Positions 1 to 6,729 of a stretch of DNA of 26,238 bases are shown one piece after another (positions within the stretch are counted from its first letter, which is position 1; each line of letters starts with the position of its first letter). Source of the DNA: a virus. The stretch covers positions 1 through 26,238 of the IMG/VR virus record IMGVR_UViG_3300021961_000548. One strand, given 5' to 3'. A program made the position numbers and the translations under genes. A model generated the notes under the pieces. The model had not been told where the DNA came from. It made no database searches and saw only the letters and a list, made by a program, of their open reading frames with translations.

Positions 1-181
1 CAGGGAACATATTGTTCTGCCCGAATGGGATGTATCCTGCCACTTGATACCTACCATTGACATAAGGCAGTGATAGGTTGGCATCACCTACCTTACCAAA
101 TGGAGTACTAAAGGACTGATATCCTTCCACTACTTCTGTTGCTTGAGGCTTAGAGCCTATGAATCTACTATACCATGCCAT
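1..181 (-). CDS. Portal protein, N-terminal part (cut by window edge)
   Basis: The start is the ATG at 181-179, which shares one base with the TGA of the upstream gene (TGATG). The first 60 residues run open to the window edge, and the C-terminal bulk is outside. They begin MAWYSRF and carry LSLPYVNGRYQ followed by PFGQNNMFP. A short N-terminus ending in a D/QNNxxP turn just before the stem region is typical of portal proteins of Bacteroidota phages, which form the dodecameric DNA entry ring and the docking site for terminase and neck. The next residues (normally a SPLHGAI-like helix) cannot be seen. The position at the end of the capsid block fits, although portal genes usually precede the protease and capsid genes. 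The call rests on a short stretch and on context; another neck or head protein is possible. Confidence 0.6.
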   Translation of the reverse strand, partial: MAWYSRFIGSKPQATEVVEGYQSFSTPFGKVGDANLSLPYVNGRYQVAGYIPFGQNNMFP

Positions 182-516
182 CAGTCATATATTGAGTTAG
201 TTGTTAGTCCTGCCACTACCATCCTACCCTCTTCTATCATGGTCAAGCCAGTAGGGTCAAGGGTGTATGTGGGTGTCTGATAGACCTTGTATCTGTACTG
301 ACCTTTTACAAAGTCAATATCTGTAGGCTCATCAATAGTAAACAGGTTGAATCTTGAGGGATAAGGTGAAGTATCTGGTCCACTCCAATAGATTGGGTCG
401 GGTGCAGTGTTGAACTCATCCTCAAACTCAAATAAATAGAGTGCATTGGGTATTGTAGTGACCTCTGTAAGGGTCAACACAAAGCTATTCACTGAGTCCT
501 TCTCAAGATATATCAT
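181..516 (-). CDS. Conserved phage structural-region protein of unknown function (111 aa)
   Basis: The product begins MIYLEKDSVNSFVLTLTE and looks all-beta, with alternating hydrophobic residues and segments such as YLFEFEDEF and PIYWSGPD; there is no signal peptide or membrane segment. I recall similar small proteins with the MIYLEK..NTFVLTLTE opening in flavobacterial phages and prophages, but no function is established to my knowledge. It is the first gene after a terminator and is headed by one copy of the shared TACAATATAGGTATG element, so it likely leads the operon that continues with the portal (1-nt overlap). A head-tail connector or decoration role is possible from context only. Confidence 0.75.
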   Translation of the reverse strand: MIYLEKDSVNSFVLTLTEVTTIPNALYLFEFEDEFNTAPDPIYWSGPDTSPYPSRFNLFTIDEPTDIDFVKGQYRYKVYQTPTYTLDPTGLTMIEEGRMVVAGLTTNSIYD

Positions 517-528
517 ACCTATATTGTA
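514..528 (-). promoter_or_regulatory. Late start element, copy A (TACAATATAGGT + ATG)
   Basis: Minus strand reads TACAATATAGGTATG with the ATG being the start codon of the 111-aa gene. The upstream element 20 bp before TACAAT reads TAATT (544-548), the weakest of the five. It lies just downstream of a terminator, so a new transcript must start here or the 111-aa gene and portal would be poorly expressed. Confidence 0.65.
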
Positions 529-549
529 TCACCTGTTTATAATAATTAA

Positions 550-581
550 AAAAGCCCCACCGAAGTGAGGCTCTTGTCTAT
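550..581 (-). terminator. Rho-independent terminator after the tail tube gene
   Basis: On the minus strand AGCCTCAC-TTCG-GTGGGGCT forms an 8-bp stem (one G-U pair) closed by a TTCG tetraloop and followed by a run of six T. It sits 13 bases after the stop of the upstream gene. Confidence 0.85.
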
Positions 582-593
582 AATCGGCAAGGA

Positions 594-1118
594 TTAAAGG
601 AGTCCAGGGATGATTGTAGGATCTACTTCATATGCTAAGTAGTCATTTTCCGCTACCAGTGTAAGGGAATACTTACTACCATCTGCACGAGCTGTACCAG
701 AACCTTCACCTGTTGCAGATACCTGCAAGTAAGGGAAGTACCAGTATAAGCCATTAGCATCTTGAATGATACCAGCTAAGTATTGTTGACCTGCTCCAAG
801 CACTTTGATAGCTTGAGACTTATTTTGGTCTCTTCTATGGAACATCAAGTTCACAGTTGCAGTAACGTAGCTTGATCCGTTAATCAAGTCTATAGCACTC
901 TCCTCTGTATATGAGGAAGTGTTTCTCTTGAACTCTAATTCAATGAATGGGTCAGCACCTACCACTAATGGCAATGTGTCAATGGTATAAGTCTTGATAG
1001 CATCAAATGCGATACCAGTCTCATCTATGTTATCCTGTTGGTTCACATAAAACTTGTATATACCCCCAGAATTGTTGTCACAAGATTTTAAAATTGTCTC
1101 TAAAGTTGCACAGCTCAT
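594..1118 (-). CDS. Probable major tail (tube) protein
   Basis: 174 residues. The N-terminus MSCATLETILKSCDNNSGGIYKFYV and the C-terminal half, with IIQDANGLYWYFPYLQV, an ATGEGSGTARADGSKYSLTL segment and a final AYEVDP, match the pattern of tail tube proteins in Bacteroidota siphoviruses, where a short query-like phrase (vxDxNGxYW) precedes a glycine-rich loop and a last beta strand. Such proteins stack as hexameric rings around the tape measure. The gene lies between two strong terminators, directly after the major capsid gene, so it is probably made in large amounts from the same promoter with partial read-through. It is separated from the other tail genes, which is unusual. Family assignment is from remembered pattern; a head protein is the alternative. 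Confidence 0.6.
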   Translation of the reverse strand: MSCATLETILKSCDNNSGGIYKFYVNQQDNIDETGIAFDAIKTYTIDTLPLVVGADPFIELEFKRNTSSYTEESAIDLINGSSYVTATVNLMFHRRDQNKSQAIKVLGAGQQYLAGIIQDANGLYWYFPYLQVSATGEGSGTARADGSKYSLTLVAENDYLAYEVDPTIIPGLL

Positions 1119-1140
1119 CTGTATTAATTTTTTTAAGGTT

Positions 1141-1170
1141 TAAAAATAGGGGAGCACTTACTGCCCCCCT
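1141..1170 (-). terminator. Hairpin terminator/attenuator between capsid and tail tube genes
   Basis: On the minus strand AGGGGGGCA-GTAAG-TGCTCCCCT forms a 9-bp stem with one G-U pair, followed by ATTTTT. It starts 10 bases after the capsid stop codon. No start element was found between it and the next gene, so partial read-through is needed. Confidence 0.8.
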
Positions 1171-1179
1171 GGTATATTG

Positions 1180-2112
1180 TTAGTCAAAACATACGTTATA
1201 CACAACGATCTCAGCAGGGTTCGTGTAATGGAAACCAGCCTTCATGTTAGCACGAGTTCTTAAGTAAGGCTCAGCAACTGAGTCAGATAAGTTTACTGCT
1301 TTCAATGCTTTAGAATCTCCTTCTGCATCAAATGCATATACAAGGTTGTTTTTCAATGTCAACACGATAGTGTTGTCTGGCATACCCTCACACACAACTA
1401 CATTGATACCTAAGAAAGTCAATCCTAATGGTAATGTCACATAAGTTTGAGTGTTACCTTGAGCTGCTTTCAACTCATAAGCGTTAGCTACATTTGTTGA
1501 AACATACAATCTCAAGTCAGCTTTCTTACGTACGATAGCAGCAGGAGCAGCGTTAACTACAGCCTCTAATACTGTCAACACGTTTGATGTAGTAATAGCT
1601 CCAGAGTACAATCCGTTAACATCACCATCACCACACAACTGTACTAAGTACCCGTTGCAAAGAGATAATAATGGGTCAACAGATGCAACATCACCTTGCC
1701 ATCTTAATAACTCTAAATCTTGACCAATAACCATTGCCATCTCATTCCAGTAGTAAGACATGAATGATGCAACAGTGAAGTCACCATTTGAACCTTGAGC
1801 CATTTGTAAAGCTAAGAATGATTGCTCTAAGTCAAACTGACATAATTGAGCCATAGCAGACAATGGACATACATCAATGTCAATAGCATCTAATGAGTCA
1901 GTAGGTGCAGAGAAGTTACAAGTTGAAGCCTGTAATAATGAACCAAAAGTTACATTTGCTAACTTAGTCTTTGACTTAATACCTGGTAGGGTACGGAAAT
2001 TATTAGCAATGTCTGGGCTTGATAAATAAGCCTTTGAATAGAACTCATCTGGGTTTGCACATAATAGTGCGTTTGTTTCGATATCTAAATCGAATTTAAG
2101 GTTACGTGTCAT
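1180..2112 (-). CDS. Major capsid protein
   Basis: 310 residues, beginning MTRNLKFDLDIETNALL. Features of HK97-fold capsid proteins of Bacteroidota phages: an N-terminal arm, a stretch around residues 40-75 (NFRTLPGIKSKTKLANVTFG) where the long beta hairpin would begin, a predicted spine helix around residues 85-105 with FDLEQSFLALQM, a central domain with LRLYVSTNVANAYELK, and a C-terminal strand pair ending IVVYNVCFD. The product is the shell subunit. The gene starts one base after the protease-scaffold stop, the usual protease, scaffold, capsid order, and is followed by a strong hairpin terminator, consistent with high expression. The protein lacks an obvious long delta-domain to be cut off, so the scaffold role is likely in the preceding gene. 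Confidence 0.85.
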   Translation of the reverse strand: MTRNLKFDLDIETNALLCANPDEFYSKAYLSSPDIANNFRTLPGIKSKTKLANVTFGSLLQASTCNFSAPTDSLDAIDIDVCPLSAMAQLCQFDLEQSFLALQMAQGSNGDFTVASFMSYYWNEMAMVIGQDLELLRWQGDVASVDPLLSLCNGYLVQLCGDGDVNGLYSGAITTSNVLTVLEAVVNAAPAAIVRKKADLRLYVSTNVANAYELKAAQGNTQTYVTLPLGLTFLGINVVVCEGMPDNTIVLTLKNNLVYAFDAEGDSKALKAVNLSDSVAEPYLRTRANMKAGFHYTNPAEIVVYNVCFD

Positions 2113-2113
2113 C

Positions 2114-3091
2114 TTATTTGGTTTTTGAAAATTTTACAAATTCTTTGAATTTCTCATGTGCAGTCAATGCAACTGGTGCTGCTTCCTCCACAGTCTCAGC
2201 TGATAGACTTTCTTCCAGCTGGTTTTTTAAATCTGCTATCATAGCAACAAGTTGATTAACTTGCTCCTCAATAACTGGTGCTACTATAGCAAGTACAGCC
2301 TCAGCATCAAGGGCAGGGTCAACTGCCATTTCAACATCCTCTGCTGCTGCTGCAGACTCTTCTTCTTGTACAGCTTCCTCTGCATTGTCTACAGTGGTCT
2401 GAGCTTCTTCTTCAACAGCAGGATCTGCTGCCATTTCTGCCTCCATTTCGGTAGGCACATCTTTGATTTCAACAACTTCTCCATCTGCTATGACGTAGAT
2501 TTTGTCTTCCATCTGATGCTCTCCATCAGGTAACTTCATTGTATATTTATTTAAGTGTTCCGATAATTTCATACCTAAGAATCCCTCAATAGAGTACCCT
2601 ACTTGACCAGACTCAACCAGCTTATCATAGTACTCCTTATCAGTTACTTGGCTTGTCAACATCAATGTTCCCTTAGGTACTTCAATGCCGTATGTTGTGA
2701 ATGCCTTGTCATGTTGTGGGCTGTCCACTATCCATGCCTCAAGGATGTATGCAGGTACTTTCTCAGTAGCATCATGCTCAAGGTTAAAGATATCCTTGTT
2801 CTGTAGGTTCAGCATGAACTTGCTGTGGATAGCCTCAATCACTTCTGCAGTGAACTGTACATCATACTCACTACCATCCTCATCTTTCCTGTAGATCTCC
2901 ATAGGTATCATGGCAGGTGCTACAATACGCATCTTAACATCATCACTGAATGTCATCACAGCATGAGAATTGAATGCCATCCCTTTCACCTTAATTGCAG
3001 GCTTATTGGTGAAGGCTATCATCTCCATCCCAAGGTCCTCTCCATCGGAGTAGGCATCCTCTATTGTTATCTTGTAGCATGGTCTGTCCAT
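2114..3091 (-). CDS. XkdF-type prohead protease fused to an acidic scaffold-like tail
   Basis: 325 residues. Residues 1-180 match the XkdF-type phage serine protease pattern: MEMIAFTNKPAIKVKGMAF, then KMRIVAPAMIPMEIYRKDEDG, a conserved NLEHD motif, ILEAWIVDSPQHDKA, VPKGTLMLTSQV and VGYSIEGF. In this family the histidine of the EH motif and the serine of the GYSIEG motif are the likely catalytic pair. Residues 215-325 are of low complexity, rich in E and A (EEEAQTTVDNAEEAVQEEES), with a short coiled coil (VNQLVAMIADLKNQLEESL) and a basic C-terminus (HEKFKEFVKFSKTK), typical of a scaffold that binds capsid. The gene is headed by late start element B and runs straight into the capsid gene, so one polypeptide probably does both scaffolding and maturation cleavage. 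Confidence 0.8.
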   Translation of the reverse strand: MDRPCYKITIEDAYSDGEDLGMEMIAFTNKPAIKVKGMAFNSHAVMTFSDDVKMRIVAPAMIPMEIYRKDEDGSEYDVQFTAEVIEAIHSKFMLNLQNKDIFNLEHDATEKVPAYILEAWIVDSPQHDKAFTTYGIEVPKGTLMLTSQVTDKEYYDKLVESGQVGYSIEGFLGMKLSEHLNKYTMKLPDGEHQMEDKIYVIADGEVVEIKDVPTEMEAEMAADPAVEEEAQTTVDNAEEAVQEEESAAAAEDVEMAVDPALDAEAVLAIVAPVIEEQVNQLVAMIADLKNQLEESLSAETVEEAAPVALTAHEKFKEFVKFSKTK

Positions 3092-3103
3092 GCCTATATT
3101 GTA
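3089..3103 (-). promoter_or_regulatory. Late start element, copy B (TACAATATAGGC + ATG)
   Basis: Minus strand TACAATATAGGCATG, one base different from the other four copies, with the ATG of the protease-scaffold gene as its end. An upstream TAACAAAT begins 19 bp before TACAAT (minus strand, 3115-3122). It is the divergent partner of the plus-strand promoter box at 3112-3119. Confidence 0.7.
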
Positions 3104-3111
3104 GAAAGTGT

Positions 3112-3119
3112 TATATTTG
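3112..3119 (+). promoter_or_regulatory. Bacteroidota -7 box for the plus-strand pair
   Basis: TATATTTG matches the TAnnTTTG box and lies 16 bp before the ATG at 3136. I see no TTG or TTTG at the expected 17-23 bp upstream, so the match is half. The box overlaps the TAACAAAT element of the divergent late promoter, so the two may compete. Confidence 0.45.
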
Positions 3120-3135
3120 TTAAAAATTAATATTT

Positions 3136-3681
3136 ATGGTAACTATTTTAGGCAAGGAGATACCTAATCAACTGAGTGAGTTGACGGTGCAACAGTTCGA
3201 GGACATCACTACAATCCATGCAAGACAAGACATTGATGCTATTGAGAAACATATTGAGGTGTTCATGCTCTTAGGCATTGCAGAGGATGAGTGGGAGGAT
3301 GTATCTATTGAGGAGTTCAAGGAATGTGTTAAGCAGTTCAACAATCTTAGTGGTAAGCCAGAGCTACAGCCGTCCTTTGAGCACATGAACTACACCTACA
3401 CTGCCTTTGAGGAGCAGTTCAAGTTGTCAGTTAAGGACACTAAGCACATTGAGAAGGTGATGCACTCAAGACATAAGGGGTACATCTCAGAGATGTTGGC
3501 CATCCTGTTCAAACGTACTGACCTCACTAAGGCTGAGCACTATGCAGATGCACACATCAAGCACAAGGCAAAGATTATCAGAGAGCTCAAGGCAGAGTTA
3601 GCTATGCCATATTTGGTTGAGATAGGTCAGAAGTTAGCTAAGCAAATGCCTAAGGATGCACCTGCCGAAGTCGTGGAGTGA
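3136..3681 (+). CDS. Putative tail assembly chaperone, paralogue 1
   Basis: 181 residues, helical and acidic, no membrane segment. It begins MVTILGKEIPNQLSELTVQQFEDITTI. The region LSELTVQQFEDI...IEVFMLLGIAEDEWEDVSIEEF aligns position by position with SEIDVLQFKEI...IEILAALADIPSDELEDLDISEV of the next gene, so the two are paralogues from a tandem duplication. Small helical proteins of this type precede the tape measure gene in many Bacteroidota phages and are taken to be tail assembly chaperones; that role is inference here. With the next gene it is one of only two plus-strand genes in the window and sits in the middle of a minus-strand late block. It overlaps the next gene by 26 nt in the +1 frame. 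Confidence 0.7.
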   Translation: MVTILGKEIPNQLSELTVQQFEDITTIHARQDIDAIEKHIEVFMLLGIAEDEWEDVSIEEFKECVKQFNNLSGKPELQPSFEHMNYTYTAFEEQFKLSVKDTKHIEKVMHSRHKGYISEMLAILFKRTDLTKAEHYADAHIKHKAKIIRELKAELAMPYLVEIGQKLAKQMPKDAPAEVVE

Positions 3682-4387
3682 GATAGATGTACTGCAGTTC
3701 AAAGAGATTAGAGAGCTGTACACTATTGAGGAAGTATTCACCAGGGAGATAGAGATACTTGCCGCACTGGCAGACATCCCATCTGATGAGCTTGAAGACC
3801 TTGACATCAGTGAGGTGAGCACCATGTTAGCAGAAATCACGTTCATAAACTCTGAGCCATCAAAGAACTATAAGCACCTCATCGGAGAGTGGAAGGTCAA
3901 GCCACTGAGCAAGCTGACAATAGGTGAGTTCATTGACCTTGAGTATTTTTTTGCCAATGATTATGTCAAGCACATTGGTCACATTGCATCCATACTATAC
4001 CGTAAATACACCATCAATGAGTGGGGAGATGAGGTCATTGAGCCTTATAAGTACTCCCCATTTGATAGAGCTGAGCAGTGGGATGATTACTGTATCAATG
4101 ATATCTATGGCATCATACCTACATACCTCACTTTTAGAACTGAGTTCATGGATAAGTACGAGCTATTATTTCAATCAGATGATAGTGAGGATGATGAAGA
4201 TGATGGACCAAAGACAAGCCAAGATGTGAAGGCTGAGCAAGAGCAGAAGAGTGCCATCAAATGGTCATGGGAGAGACTACTGTACAGCCTGTGTCAAGAG
4301 GACTTGACTAAGTTTGACCAGGTGACAGATATGCCGCTTGTCTTGACCTTTAATATGCTGGCTATGAAGAAAGAGTTAAATCTATAG
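3656..4387 (+). CDS. Putative tail assembly chaperone, paralogue 2
   Basis: 243 residues. The start ATG at 3656 is inside the end of paralogue 1, in the +1 frame, with AAGG just before it. The frame has a stop (TAG, 3635-3637) seven codons upstream, and the N-terminus aligns with that of paralogue 1, so an independent, coupled start is more likely than a frameshift fusion. After the shared domain there is an IGEFIDLEYFFANDY...ASILYRKY region, an acidic linker (residues about 180-205, SDDSEDDEDDG), and a C-terminal SWERLLYSLCQEDLTKFDQV helix pair ending LAMKKELNL. The last part resembles tail chaperone ends that contact the tape measure. Its stop overlaps the 3-prime end of the convergent 4382-4819 gene by 6 bases with no terminator between. 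Confidence 0.65.
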   Translation: MHLPKSWSEIDVLQFKEIRELYTIEEVFTREIEILAALADIPSDELEDLDISEVSTMLAEITFINSEPSKNYKHLIGEWKVKPLSKLTIGEFIDLEYFFANDYVKHIGHIASILYRKYTINEWGDEVIEPYKYSPFDRAEQWDDYCINDIYGIIPTYLTFRTEFMDKYELLFQSDDSEDDEDDGPKTSQDVKAEQEQKSAIKWSWERLLYSLCQEDLTKFDQVTDMPLVLTFNMLAMKKELNL

Positions 4388-4819
4388 CTGACCTCTGAAT
4401 GATAGAGGTGCAGAGAATTGACCTCCGATAGGTTCAAAGGTGTAGATAATAGAACGTTTCTCCCCTAAGATACGAGCCACATCAAGGATAGGATATCTTT
4501 GAGTCATCCACTCAGTGTACTGTGAGTAGATTTCACCTGTGATACCTTGACTATCCAGCTCCCTTGTTAGCTTAGCACATAGGTCAAAGGGTGCAATGTT
4601 GATTGTACCATTGTTCAAGAATCCAAAGTAATACATTGCAAGTATCTGTATCTCAAGTTCACCTAATGCAGGTATCTTAGCATTGATACGAACTGAGTCA
4701 TAGAGAGCCTCTGTATCAATCAAGCCCTCTCTCAAGATTATCTGTTGCATAATTCTCTGTATCTTCCTTCTGGTAGGATACAGGACATTGAACACACCGT
4801 TATTTGCGTATCTTGCCAT
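4382..4819 (-). CDS. Uncharacterised phage protein (145 aa), tail/neck region
   Basis: Begins MARYANNGVFNVLYPTRRKIQR. It is mixed helix and strand, with LGELEIQILAMYYFGFLNNG as the most recognisable stretch and a C-terminus IYTFEPIGGQFSAPLSF. I do not recognise a named family. It is the last gene of the operon starting at 6264 and shares one base with the stop of the 77-aa gene upstream. Its 3-prime end meets the plus-strand chaperone gene head to head. Position suggests a minor tail or neck component. Confidence 0.7.
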   Translation of the reverse strand: MARYANNGVFNVLYPTRRKIQRIMQQIILREGLIDTEALYDSVRINAKIPALGELEIQILAMYYFGFLNNGTINIAPFDLCAKLTRELDSQGITGEIYSQYTEWMTQRYPILDVARILGEKRSIIYTFEPIGGQFSAPLSFRGQL

Positions 4820-5052
4820 TATACTAAGTACTTAGGTAGTTCTACATTCTCAACCCAAGCCACTATATCATCATCATGCCATGTATCAACATAGGTGAAC
4901 CCTACGAATGTCACACCGAATACTGCAGACTCAGTGGTCAACACCACATCAACTGAGCAAGTATGATACATGATAGAGTCATTGACTTTCTCCACATTGA
5001 TAAGTGGGTCTGTTATCTCTACATTGAACTGGGGAAATTTATAAGTTGCCAT
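4819..5052 (-). CDS. Uncharacterised small beta-rich phage protein (77 aa)
   Basis: Begins MATYKFPQFNVEITDPLI and is predicted all-beta by its alternation (VDVVLTTESAVFGVTFVGFTYV), ending in VENVELPKYLV. No family recognised. It is the third gene of the fibre operon, one base after the DUF1566-like gene, and overlaps the following gene by one base. A small tail fibre cap, chaperone or decoration protein would fit, but this is only context. Confidence 0.65.
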   Translation of the reverse strand: MATYKFPQFNVEITDPLINVEKVNDSIMYHTCSVDVVLTTESAVFGVTFVGFTYVDTWHDDDIVAWVENVELPKYLV

Positions 5053-5053
5053 A

Positions 5054-5647
5054 TTAGGTTAGTGTTGTTCCTGTTACTGTGAATGTTCTTACTGCAAGCC
5101 GTTGACCTCCTGCTCCTGTCTTATCCCCAACAGTACTCACACCTGTATCACTCAATGTGTAAGCATAAGTTGTTATGAATTTCCATGATGTTGAGCTCCA
5201 TATTGTAGCTACTAAACTAAATGGAGCATAGTTAAGACCTTGAACTCTCTCATGATCATATAAGCTGAGCAACTCTTCTCTATTAACTAACCTCCATCCA
5301 CTGGTATAAGTACCCACACTCAGTGCAAGGCATTGGTCAATAGCGTTATTCCATGTGATGTTGCCAGTAAGCACTCTATAATATCCATTGACTACTGAGC
5401 CATCATAAGTACTCCAGTCAATCACTATGTTGTTAGTGTAGGTCTGAGTACCTAACTCACTTGTGAATCTGTTAGTGTTACCAAAGGGGTTATTCTCAGC
5501 AAGTACTGTGAATGAGGTAGCTCTACCTGCCTCAATATCACCATCATCACCTGTTCTGTATGAAGTGGTCTGACCAGTCTTCATTAGCTTGGCAGTGCTA
5601 CGTGATACAGCAGTTGCCCGAGCCTTGATATATAAATCACTTATCAT
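5054..5647 (-). CDS. Tail-tip adhesin-like protein with a DUF1566/Lcl-type domain
   Basis: 197 residues. The N-terminal 40 residues (MISDLYIKARATAVSRS) look like an attachment segment. From about residue 85 the pattern is that of DUF1566: NGYYRVLTGNITWNNAIDQC, then SGWRLVNREELLSLYD, IWSSTSW, a YTL strand, and a last RLAVRTFTV strand. The W-R-L-x-x-x-E-E-L and W-S-S-T motifs are the family hallmarks. DUF1566 domains have a C-type-lectin-like fold and occur in surface adhesins and phage tail-end proteins, so this is a good candidate for the receptor-binding protein. The start overlaps the stop of the preceding fibre gene by 4 nt (ATGA). Confidence 0.7.
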   Translation of the reverse strand: MISDLYIKARATAVSRSTAKLMKTGQTTSYRTGDDGDIEAGRATSFTVLAENNPFGNTNRFTSELGTQTYTNNIVIDWSTYDGSVVNGYYRVLTGNITWNNAIDQCLALSVGTYTSGWRLVNREELLSLYDHERVQGLNYAPFSLVATIWSSTSWKFITTYAYTLSDTGVSTVGDKTGAGGQRLAVRTFTVTGTTLT

Positions 5648-6264
5648 ACCCTTGTCGCGTTCAATGTTACTACTGCAGCAGTGTTTACTGTCACTGTTAT
5701 CTTACTTCCAGATGCTATTGTTGCACCACCACCTGCAGTGTAGGTTGCTCCATCATCCTTGAGTGTTGTTGTGGGTGCGTTAAGTATGTTGGTGACTGAG
5801 TCAATCTTAAGGTTGTACGGTGCATAGAAGTCTACTGTCAAGGCATCAATCAGCTCAACAGTGTACTTTGGCTTGAGCACTATTACATTCTGGTTCTTAA
5901 TCACGAATATCTCATCACCTGTATTGTGGTCTTTGACGGCAAAGCTGTGATATGTGGCATCACTACGTACTTCAAAGGTGATGTTATCAGTGTTGTTCAT
6001 GTGACTGTGCACATTGAACTGGCCCATTGTTTGAAACAATAGCACCTTATTATCACCTGTCAATGTCCTATCACCTGTCAGTGTGCCGTCAGTGTTGTAG
6101 ATGTTCACACTACCACCACTTGAAGCAGCATCAATAATCTCCTGCCCTGTGATAGAGTAAGTACCGTATCCAGTGCCAGTCAATACACTCACCTCAAGTA
6201 AGTCAGTAGCTTCAAGGTTAGCCCCTTTCGGGGTCATCTGTGATATCTTTTGTCTGCTTGCCAT
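5644..6264 (-). CDS. Tail fibre / tail appendage protein
   Basis: 206 residues beginning MASRQKISQMTPKGANLEATDLLEV, an N-terminus I recognise from fibre-type proteins of Bacteroidota phages. It then has the NIYNTDGTLTGDRTLTGDNK phrase, which recurs in tail fibre shafts of many phages and marks the start of a beta-structured region. The C-terminal part is rich in T, V and A with a glycine turn (AGGGATIASGSKITV). It is headed by late start element C and coupled to the DUF1566-like gene, so the two probably build the distal fibre. Confidence 0.7.
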   Translation of the reverse strand: MASRQKISQMTPKGANLEATDLLEVSVLTGTGYGTYSITGQEIIDAASSGGSVNIYNTDGTLTGDRTLTGDNKVLLFQTMGQFNVHSHMNNTDNITFEVRSDATYHSFAVKDHNTGDEIFVIKNQNVIVLKPKYTVELIDALTVDFYAPYNLKIDSVTNILNAPTTTLKDDGATYTAGGGATIASGSKITVTVNTAAVVTLNATRV

Positions 6265-6276
6265 ACCTATATTGTA
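6262..6276 (-). promoter_or_regulatory. Late start element, copy C (TACAATATAGGT + ATG)
   Basis: Minus strand TACAATATAGGTATG, ending in the start codon of the fibre gene. It begins immediately after the TAG stop (6277-6279) of the 150-aa gene, so the element alone fills the whole intergenic gap. TAACAAAT starts 20 bp before TACAAT (minus strand, 6289-6296) inside the coding end of the upstream gene. Confidence 0.7.
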
Positions 6277-6729
6277 CTATCCTGGCAGATTTGTTATAAG
6301 TGGTACTTGACAGTCAGTCCAGTTACTCATATCCACCTCTATGCTCATCATCCACCCTGCTGCATAGTCAAGCAGTTGGTTGTTCATAGGGGTTAGTGAT
6401 GGTGTTCCTAAGATGTCAAAGGAGTAGTCATCACTAAATGTGAAGTAGTTGAACAAGTCAACCAGTATCTGATGGCAGTCCGATAGTATTACAGTGATGT
6501 TGGCTCTGTCCTTCTGGATGATGTCAAAGCAATATATCTCAAGGCTGATTGTGTTTGTGTTCTCACTTGGTAAGGCAGTCACAGGAGCTATGAATACCAA
6601 AGGATACTTCTCATCCTTGGTGGCAAAGTTAGTTAACTGTTCAGTGAAGTCAGTACCTATCTTTTTAACCTGTAGGTGATCGTTGTAGAATGCCTCAATG
6701 TGGTTGATTAGTGCTTGATAACTTGTCAT
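6277..6729 (-). CDS. Conserved phage protein, tail region (150 aa)
   Basis: Begins MTSYQALINHIEAFYNDHLQVKK and continues FTEQLTNFATKDEKYPLVFIAP, then SLEIYCFDIIQKDRANI and a C-terminal AAGWMMSIEVDMSNWTDCQVP. I recognise this set of motifs as a recurring family found next to tape measure genes in Bacteroidota phages. Length and the hydrophobic core strands resemble tail terminator or head-tail joining proteins, but that function is inference. The start overlaps the tape measure stop by 4 nt, so it is translated with it. Confidence 0.75.
   Translation of the reverse strand: MTSYQALINHIEAFYNDHLQVKKIGTDFTEQLTNFATKDEKYPLVFIAPVTALPSENTNTISLEIYCFDIIQKDRANITVILSDCHQILVDLFNYFTFSDDYSFDILGTPSLTPMNNQLLDYAAGWMMSIEVDMSNWTDCQVPLITNLPG

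Noticed and set aside
2252-3130. Plus-strand open frames opposite the protease-scaffold gene
   Set aside because: Cysteine- and serine-rich products without a family, lying antisense to a strong gene.
3635-3681. Programmed frameshift joining the two plus-strand genes
   Set aside because: The second gene has its own ATG at 3656, its N-terminus aligns with the start of the first, and no clear slippery heptamer was found.
5054-6264. Diversity-generating retroelement target
   Set aside because: No reverse transcriptase or template repeat is present in the window; a lectin-like domain alone is not enough.
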